From Rallus limicola (taxonomy: Eukaryota; Chordata; Aves; Gruiformes; Rallidae), in NCBI GenBank assembly GCA_022605955.1, contig JAKCOZ010000007.1:29109491-29173490 (forward strand): a DNA stretch of 64,000 nt. Direction: 5' to 3'. The position numbers and the translations under genes are program-made. Below the pieces are notes generated by a model. The model saw nothing but the letters and a program-made list of their open reading frames with translations, did not search any database and was not told the DNA's origin. Shown here piece by piece: positions 59,135-64,000 of the stretch; position 1 is the stretch's first letter, and every line of letters begins with the position of its first letter.

Positions 59135-60874
59135 GTGGATGGAAGAGCTAGAGAGACCAGCTTACTACCAACTGCACCTGCCTCAAGTCAGACAATCTGA
59201 ACAATCAGTACTGTTCCAGATGATAGCAATGGATCATCCTTTGTCAAATGTGCCATGTTTTAAACTCATGGGTTACTTCATAACTTTATCTTCAATTTAC
59301 TTTCTGATACTTCTAAAAAGTCAAAAGTTATTACAATACATGACAAAATCTATTTTACCCAAACCAATCAAGCATCCACTAGTTCTGTTTATCTTCCTGG
59401 AACCCCCTTCACACAGGTGCATCACTACACACTTCATAAAAAAATCACTTTTTATGGTTCTATCTCTAAAGAATCTTCTTTAATTGCTAACAGCAAGATG
59501 AGCAACATGGATTTCTTTTATGAAGCCATGTTCAGCTGGTGCTCATTCTTCATAGTTGCTAAAGTAAATGGCAAGCACAGCAGCCACAGTGATCTGGCAC
59601 ATCAAGATTAAGCTGGATATTCCAAGTAATTTTCCTGTTGCAGTTAATTTGGTATTTTATTGACCACAACTAAAAGCATACTGTCCCCTAGATTTCTTTA
59701 CTCTAACCTCACTGTGTTGGGGATGCTCTAGATGGTCAGCCAGCACTAAGGCAAGGGGTACTGTACAGTTTCTAAAGGATATGCACACGTACATGAATAA
59801 CTGGTTGTGAAACCCTTGAGGCCCACTTTCCCCCCCAGCCCTGTTGCTCCATACAGCCAGCATAAATACATATATATAGCAAAAATGCAATTGATTGCTT
59901 CTAGTGTGGGATGAATATTAAAAAAAAAAAAGTAAAAGAAGAAAATAAAATAGAAAAAGAAGTATAGTTGGGTAAAGCTAATGTAAAATTCATATACTGT
60001 AATGCATGAACAGATTTGAGCTACTACATTACACAATAATAATGTTCATGGCCTTTTAAAGATGATCTTGTTCCTTCTTCCCTCCTTTGCTAGTTCAATT
60101 ATTTCTCTCTCTAACCCAGCATTTTAATTTCTTGTGGTCTTGCCTTCTGTCTTTCTGCTTACTGCAGTTCTATTCCCAGTTCTCCATGTTAACTTGGGTA
60201 ATTACCATTCCCACTTCCCCTGTTTCCACCATACAGAATCTGGATTTTCCATACACAGATGAAAATATTAGAAAACTTGGAATACATTTCTTGCTCTCAC
60301 TGCAAGGAAATGCTAGTGCAGCCATGCAATTTTTAGAAACATAGAAAATTATTAAGAAGATTTTTCAGTCAACTATTTCAATATTGATTAAATAGCCTTC
60401 TTTTTCTTAACTTTTTCTAACATATAGTCATATATAAAGCATTGTGACAATCTTGATATAAAATATTTTGCCTCTGCACAGGCATGATGTTTCAATCTTT
60501 TTTTTTCATTTAAAAAATGAGCAATCGATACCTCTAATTAGCATTTTTATTTCCTCAAATCAACATTTTCTGATAGAAATTATTGGCCAGTTCTAGTTAT
60601 ATTTATCATTCTGCTTTTGGACTGTTGTCAATAGCAACGGTAATTTATTCTCCTTTAGGAACTGAACCTGAACACCAGGTGTGAAGCCCAACATTCCCAT
60701 GACCCACCCGGCACAACTAGAAAACATGGATGTTCTGTATTTTTTTCCAGGCCAAATCAAACCTCATAGTAAGTCCATAACAGTTCTTATTTTCTTCAAC
60801 CGTTTTCTTGTTTAATTGGTGTCAAGCCAACTTTGTTTAAAATAAGATCTTGACATCAGAGAGTGGGAGGCAGA
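59135..60874. other. unique AT-rich sequence, nothing recognised
   Basis: About 1.7 kb; purine-rich A-tract at 59921-59961. Open frames (59133-59483, 60087-60344) are hydrophobic and domain-free. Confidence 0.5.
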
Positions 60875-60978
60875 CATTGTACCTGAAGATTTCAGGCATT
60901 GTACCTGGAGATTTCAGGCATTATACCCAAAGATTTCAGGCATTGTACCCAGAGATTTTAGGCATTGTACCTGGAGAT
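60875..60978. repeat. 22-bp minisatellite, about 4.7 copies
   Basis: Units cattgtacctggagatttcagg at 60875-60896, 60897-60918, 60919-60940 and 60941-60962, with a partial fifth to 60978, differing by a few substitutions each. Because 22 is not a multiple of three, the 145-codon plus frame that crosses it (60850-61287) cycles through three phases of the repeat, which argues against that frame being a gene. Confidence 0.95.
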
Positions 60979-61194
60979 ATGCTTTGTTTCAAGGCTTGCA
61001 TGTTTGTGTCTCATACCGACTTCAAATCAGTCAGGGAAATGTTTAGCCCTGAAACGCCTTTCAAAGCTCGGTCGGGAAGCAGAGCAAGCTACTGCTATTG
61101 GGGAAGAAAACAAAACCCAATTAAACTCCGAGGGTTGGGGCTACTATACAGCAAGGAGGTGATTCTTCCACGCTGCTTTCGTGACTTTAATCTA

Positions 61195-61470
61195 TCGGAC
61201 CGTCCTTGGAGCACCCAGCGGCCTGCGGCAGGGCCCGAGCTGCGCGGCGTGGCCGAGCACCAGGTGGCACTCCCGGCCTGCTCTTAGCTCGCCGCGCTGT
61301 GGCCCGGGGCCGCCTCCGAAGGGGTGCCGGGAATTGCCTAGGCCGCCCGAGCTGTGTCGCGGAGAGGGGATCAGGCAGGAGCCCGCATTTCGGTTCCGAA
61401 TGCTGCTCCGATTCCGTCTCTGGGCGAGGGCTCACGGCACGCGCAGCAGATAACGTGGGAAGCCGTGTTA
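61195..61470. promoter_or_regulatory. CpG island, candidate promoter/first exon
   Basis: By hand count about 30 CpG dinucleotides fall in roughly 265 bp (for example gctgcgcggcgtggccgagc, tcgccgcgctgtggcccggg), while CpG is rare almost everywhere else in the window outside LTRs. It is not part of a recognised mobile element. The enrichment begins more weakly at about 61015. A consensus splice donor CTCAG|GTATGTAAG follows at 61569/61570 on the plus strand, which would suit a non-coding or 5' UTR first exon. Direction is not proven. Open frames here (61181-61453, 61206-61481, 61187-61435 minus) are the Ala/Arg-rich by-product of GC content. Confidence 0.6.
61257..61270 (+). promoter_or_regulatory. 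CTCF-like binding motif in CpG island
   Basis: GCACCAGGTGGCAC matches 13 of 14 positions of the CTCF core consensus CCASYAGRKGGCRS. CTCF sites are frequent in unmethylated CpG islands. This one is oriented opposite to the motif at 49385-49398. Confidence 0.5.
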
Positions 61471-61710
61471 GGGCTTCATAGTTATTATTGCTGTTATTGT
61501 TATTTCCCTCTGTATGACTGCTAGAGGCACATCTTCTCTAGAGAAGAGAGACACGATAACCCATCTCAGGTATGTAAGAAGTTCTTACAAAGACCGGGGG
61601 GGATACACTGCCCTTTGCTTTACTGTGAACAGGACAAAAAGTAACAAGCTTAAATTGCAGGGGAGAGTTAGGTTAGACAATAGATAAAATACTGTAACAA
61701 AGGATCTTAC
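61471..61710. other. unique spacer after CpG island
   Basis: Holds the candidate splice donor at 61570 (GTATGTAAG) and otherwise AT-rich sequence of no recognised type. Confidence 0.45.
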
Positions 61711-62275
61711 AATCGTATAATAGAAGCACAGAATGGATTGGGCTGGGAGGGACCTCAAAGATCACCTAGTTCCAGCTCCCTGCCATGGGCAGGGACACCC
61801 TCCACTAGCCCAGGTTGCCCAAAGCCCCATCCAACCTGGCCATGAACACTGCCAGGGTGGGGGCAGCCACAGCTTCTCTGGGCAGCCTATGCCAGGGCTT
61901 CACCACCCTCACAGGGACGAATTCTTTCCTAATGTCTAATCTAAATCCACCCTCGTTTAGTTTAAACCCACTGCCTCTCATTCTGTCACTGCACTGCCTG
62001 ACAAGCAGTCCCTCCCTTCTTTGTTGTAGGTCCCTTCAGGTGCTGGAAGGAAGCTATAAGGTCTTCCCAGAGCCTCCTCTTCTCCAGGCTGAACAAGCCC
62101 AACTGTCCCAGCCTTCTTAACAGGAGAGGTGATCCAGCCCTCTGATCATCTTTGTTGACTTTCACCAACAGGTCCATGTCCTTCTTGTATTGGGGACTCC
62201 AGAACTGAACACAGTGCTGCAGGTGGGACCTCACCAGAGCAGAGGGGCAGAATCACCTCCCTAGACCTGCTAGTC
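61711..62275 (-). mobile_element. CR1 LINE 3' fragment, about 0.56 kb
   Basis: The 3' end at about 61711-61735 (aatcgtataatagaagcaca, gaatggattgggctgggagg) has eroded octamers. The ORF2 C-terminus is on the minus strand (HLQHCVQFWSPQYKKDMDLL and LGQLGLFSLEKRRLWEDLIA at 61986-62234). The copy is 5'-truncated after 'cagaactgaacacagtgctg', 'caggtgggacctcaccagag'. Confidence 0.92.
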
Positions 62276-63121
62276 ACTCCGGTTGTATTACAGCCCAGAG
62301 AGTAAAGCACTGGAAATGGTTAGACAGGGTGGCTCTGGAGACCATCATCACACTGGATTTTGGGAACAAGTGAGACTGGTTTAGTATGAAGAGCAGCGGA
62401 GGAAGGATTACGGGACTTGTCAGGGTCCCTTCTATTGCTGTTTCTATGGTTAGATAAAATAGAGATTGTACTCAGGTACTCAAATAGAATCTTGCCCAAA
62501 GGTACAGGCTGCATAAAGTCAGATAAAAGTCTCCGTAAATTGTGACTGTTGCTCTTCAGATCTGAACATGCTAATTGAAAGCTAATTCGAGTATATAGAT
62601 ACTAACAGCAACCACCCCTTTGGATTACATCCCATTCACGCCCTTAGATTTGACATTCAAAAGAGGTATCAGGGATAAAGCAGCAGCTCCCTCCCTTTAT
62701 AAAGAATTTCTGTCTTTCCCTTTAGAGACATTTCTTTTAAATACTTGAAAACATGTGTTTGCCTGGTTGGCTTGGCTTGTTTCTTCAAGCCCTTCAAGCT
62801 TGGAAACAGACTTTGTTGTATGTATGTGTAACAGTTTCCCACACTGCAGGCCATAAGGGTAAAACTCACACTTGAACTAAAAGCGAACAGGATCATATTT
62901 CATGAACAGTGTGTTCTAACATTCCTGCATACCACATATGTGAACTTATTCCATATAATAACAAACATGGAAATAGTGAGATAATATTCTGAGAATGATG
63001 ATGTAAAAATATCTTCATTTTACTGGATGAACATGATCTTCCTGGGTTGGGTAGATATTGAGGATTAACTGAGACAATAACAAAGTTCTTATTTTTGTCA
63101 TTACTTAAATCATTACTTAAA
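62276..63121. other. unique sequence, possible CR1 trace
   Basis: 62395-62452 (gaggaaggattacgggactt, gtcagggtcccttctattgc, tgtttctatggtt) faintly resembles a plus-strand CR1 3' end but is too diverged to call. Nothing else is recognised. Confidence 0.35.
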
Positions 63122-63148
63122 GGGTGCGGGGAGGGGGTGGGGGGGGGG
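63122..63148 (+). repeat. G-rich tract with G-quadruplex potential
   Basis: Four or more G-runs in 27 bp (gggtgcggggagggggtggg followed by a further G-run), fitting G3+N1-7 on the plus strand. The minus strand encodes a short proline run here. Confidence 0.8.
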
Positions 63149-64000
63149 AAATCCCCTTGAGATAGAGCCTTTCAAACAGAGCCTCACTAGCTTTTTCATG
63201 CTGTTGGCAACTTTTGTCAAATAAGAGACTAAATTTGCATTCAGCAGAGAGTCGCCTCTCTTTTAGTACAGTGGCCCTCCAGTGTTTGGGTCTTCCTCCC
63301 ACAGAAACCTCCAGTTCCTGTGTGCCCCTTACCTGTCTTGGCTGCTCCGTGGTACATGCAATTGCTACCACAATGGCTGTGAAGTGTTTATGTCTGGAAC
63401 TGTTATCTCTTTAAAAATGGCTGAATAGAAATTAGATAACATGATGTATTATGAAGCTGCTAATAGCAAACTGAGGCCTAATTTAGGGCACTGGGAATGC
63501 TGGTACTTCAAAATGCCTTCAAGATATTAACTAATCCACAGCAAAGTACATGATACAGGTAGAGACTCCGATTGACAAGTTGTAAGCCCAAGGCTACTTG
63601 GATTAAAATAGTCACTCCAGGCTCCCCGTGCTCTGGTTACACTACGCAGAGCTGCACTGAGCACTGGAAATCACGCCTGTAACTGTCCACCTTTCATCTC
63701 TGCTGTCATTTTAGGAGTACATCAAACTCTCCATGGCGAAGAGGAAAAACCTCTGTTCCTCTTCATCATTTCTTTCCCTATGAACCATATGCATGCAAGG
63801 AAGCACAGGCTAAAACTGTCTCCTGATGAAGGTGCCAAGTCTCATACTATGTTTCAGTTTTACACATTGATTTTCCTCTGTGTGTGTGTATGTCTCTAAT
63901 TTCACCTGCATAAACTGATCACTATTACAGTTTACAAGACTAGGAATCAGCTCGGGGTTGACTGGAAAGCTGTAATAATGAAAAAAAATGAACAGCATTT
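63149..64000. other. unique sequence, nothing recognised
   Basis: About 0.85 kb to the window end with no recognised repeat or gene; a short TG run at about 63881-63890. Confidence 0.5.

Noticed and set aside
60850..61287. 145-codon plus-strand open frame
   Set aside because: Its first third reads a 22-bp minisatellite in rotating phases and the rest is CpG-island read-through.
62395..62452. Possible extra CR1 3' end (ggtcccttctattgctg, tttctatggtt)
   Set aside because: Too diverged for a firm call; mentioned only in the description of the surrounding stretch.
1..64000. CRISPR array, bacterial operon, phage or plasmid system
   Set aside because: No regularly spaced identical repeats; the tandem repeats seen have no spacers, and the repeat content (CR1, avian LTRs) shows a vertebrate nuclear genome.

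Overview
The window reads as a gene-poor stretch of a bird nuclear genome. The diagnosis rests on about sixteen CR1 (chicken repeat 1) LINE fragments, many ending in the CR1-specific short 3' octamer repeat (ATTCTATG/ATTCTGTG type) with no poly(A) tail, and on endogenous-retrovirus LTRs of types I recognise as common in birds. A few very old MIR/tRNA-type SINE relics are consistent with an amniote. The LTR types point to a bird generally; I cannot name the species or chromosome. No bacterial-type operon, CRISPR array, tRNA or rRNA gene is visible. No reading frame convinces me as an intact host gene. The longest open frames lie in the LTR minisatellite (50808-51371) or in a GC-richer unique stretch (43557-44018).

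Layout. 1-15177: mostly unique AT-rich DNA with two CR1 fragments (417-866, 5738-6655), one MIR relic (3435-3560) and a G-quadruplex-prone block (9473-9530). 15178-18000: two CR1 fragments, then a minus-strand solo LTR (16889-17945). 18000-30950: mainly unique, with three CR1 pieces between 23.5 and 26.5 kb and a decayed proline-rich coding-like segment at about 26628-26934. 30948-35705: an LTR 5' fragment, a perfect 31-bp-arm hairpin (32145-32214), a head-to-head CR1 pair, and a solo LTR of the same family as the fragment with a perfect 5-bp target duplication (35095-35700). 35705-50590: unique DNA with CR1 pieces, SINE relics and an ancient CR1 reverse-transcriptase relic (42136-42425). 50591-51755: a plus-strand solo LTR of the same family as 16889-17945. 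51756-57370: unique, including a probable conserved non-coding block (about 53940-54440) and a recent 66-bp tandem duplication (55631-55762). 57375-59134: a CR1 / partial ERV / CR1 cluster. 60875-61570: a 22-bp minisatellite followed by the only clear CpG island of the window, carrying a strong CTCF-type motif and a consensus splice donor; this is the best candidate for a host promoter or first exon. 61711-62275: a CR1 fragment. 62276-64000: unique DNA.

Function. Nothing here forms a pathway. The window is a record of CR1 retroposition, LTR insertion and LTR-LTR recombination in a probable intergenic or intronic region. Possible regulatory content is concentrated at the CpG island, two CTCF-like motifs in divergent orientation (49385-49398 minus, 61257-61270 plus) and the AT-rich block near 54 kb. 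Repeat edges are judged by eye and may be off by tens of bases.
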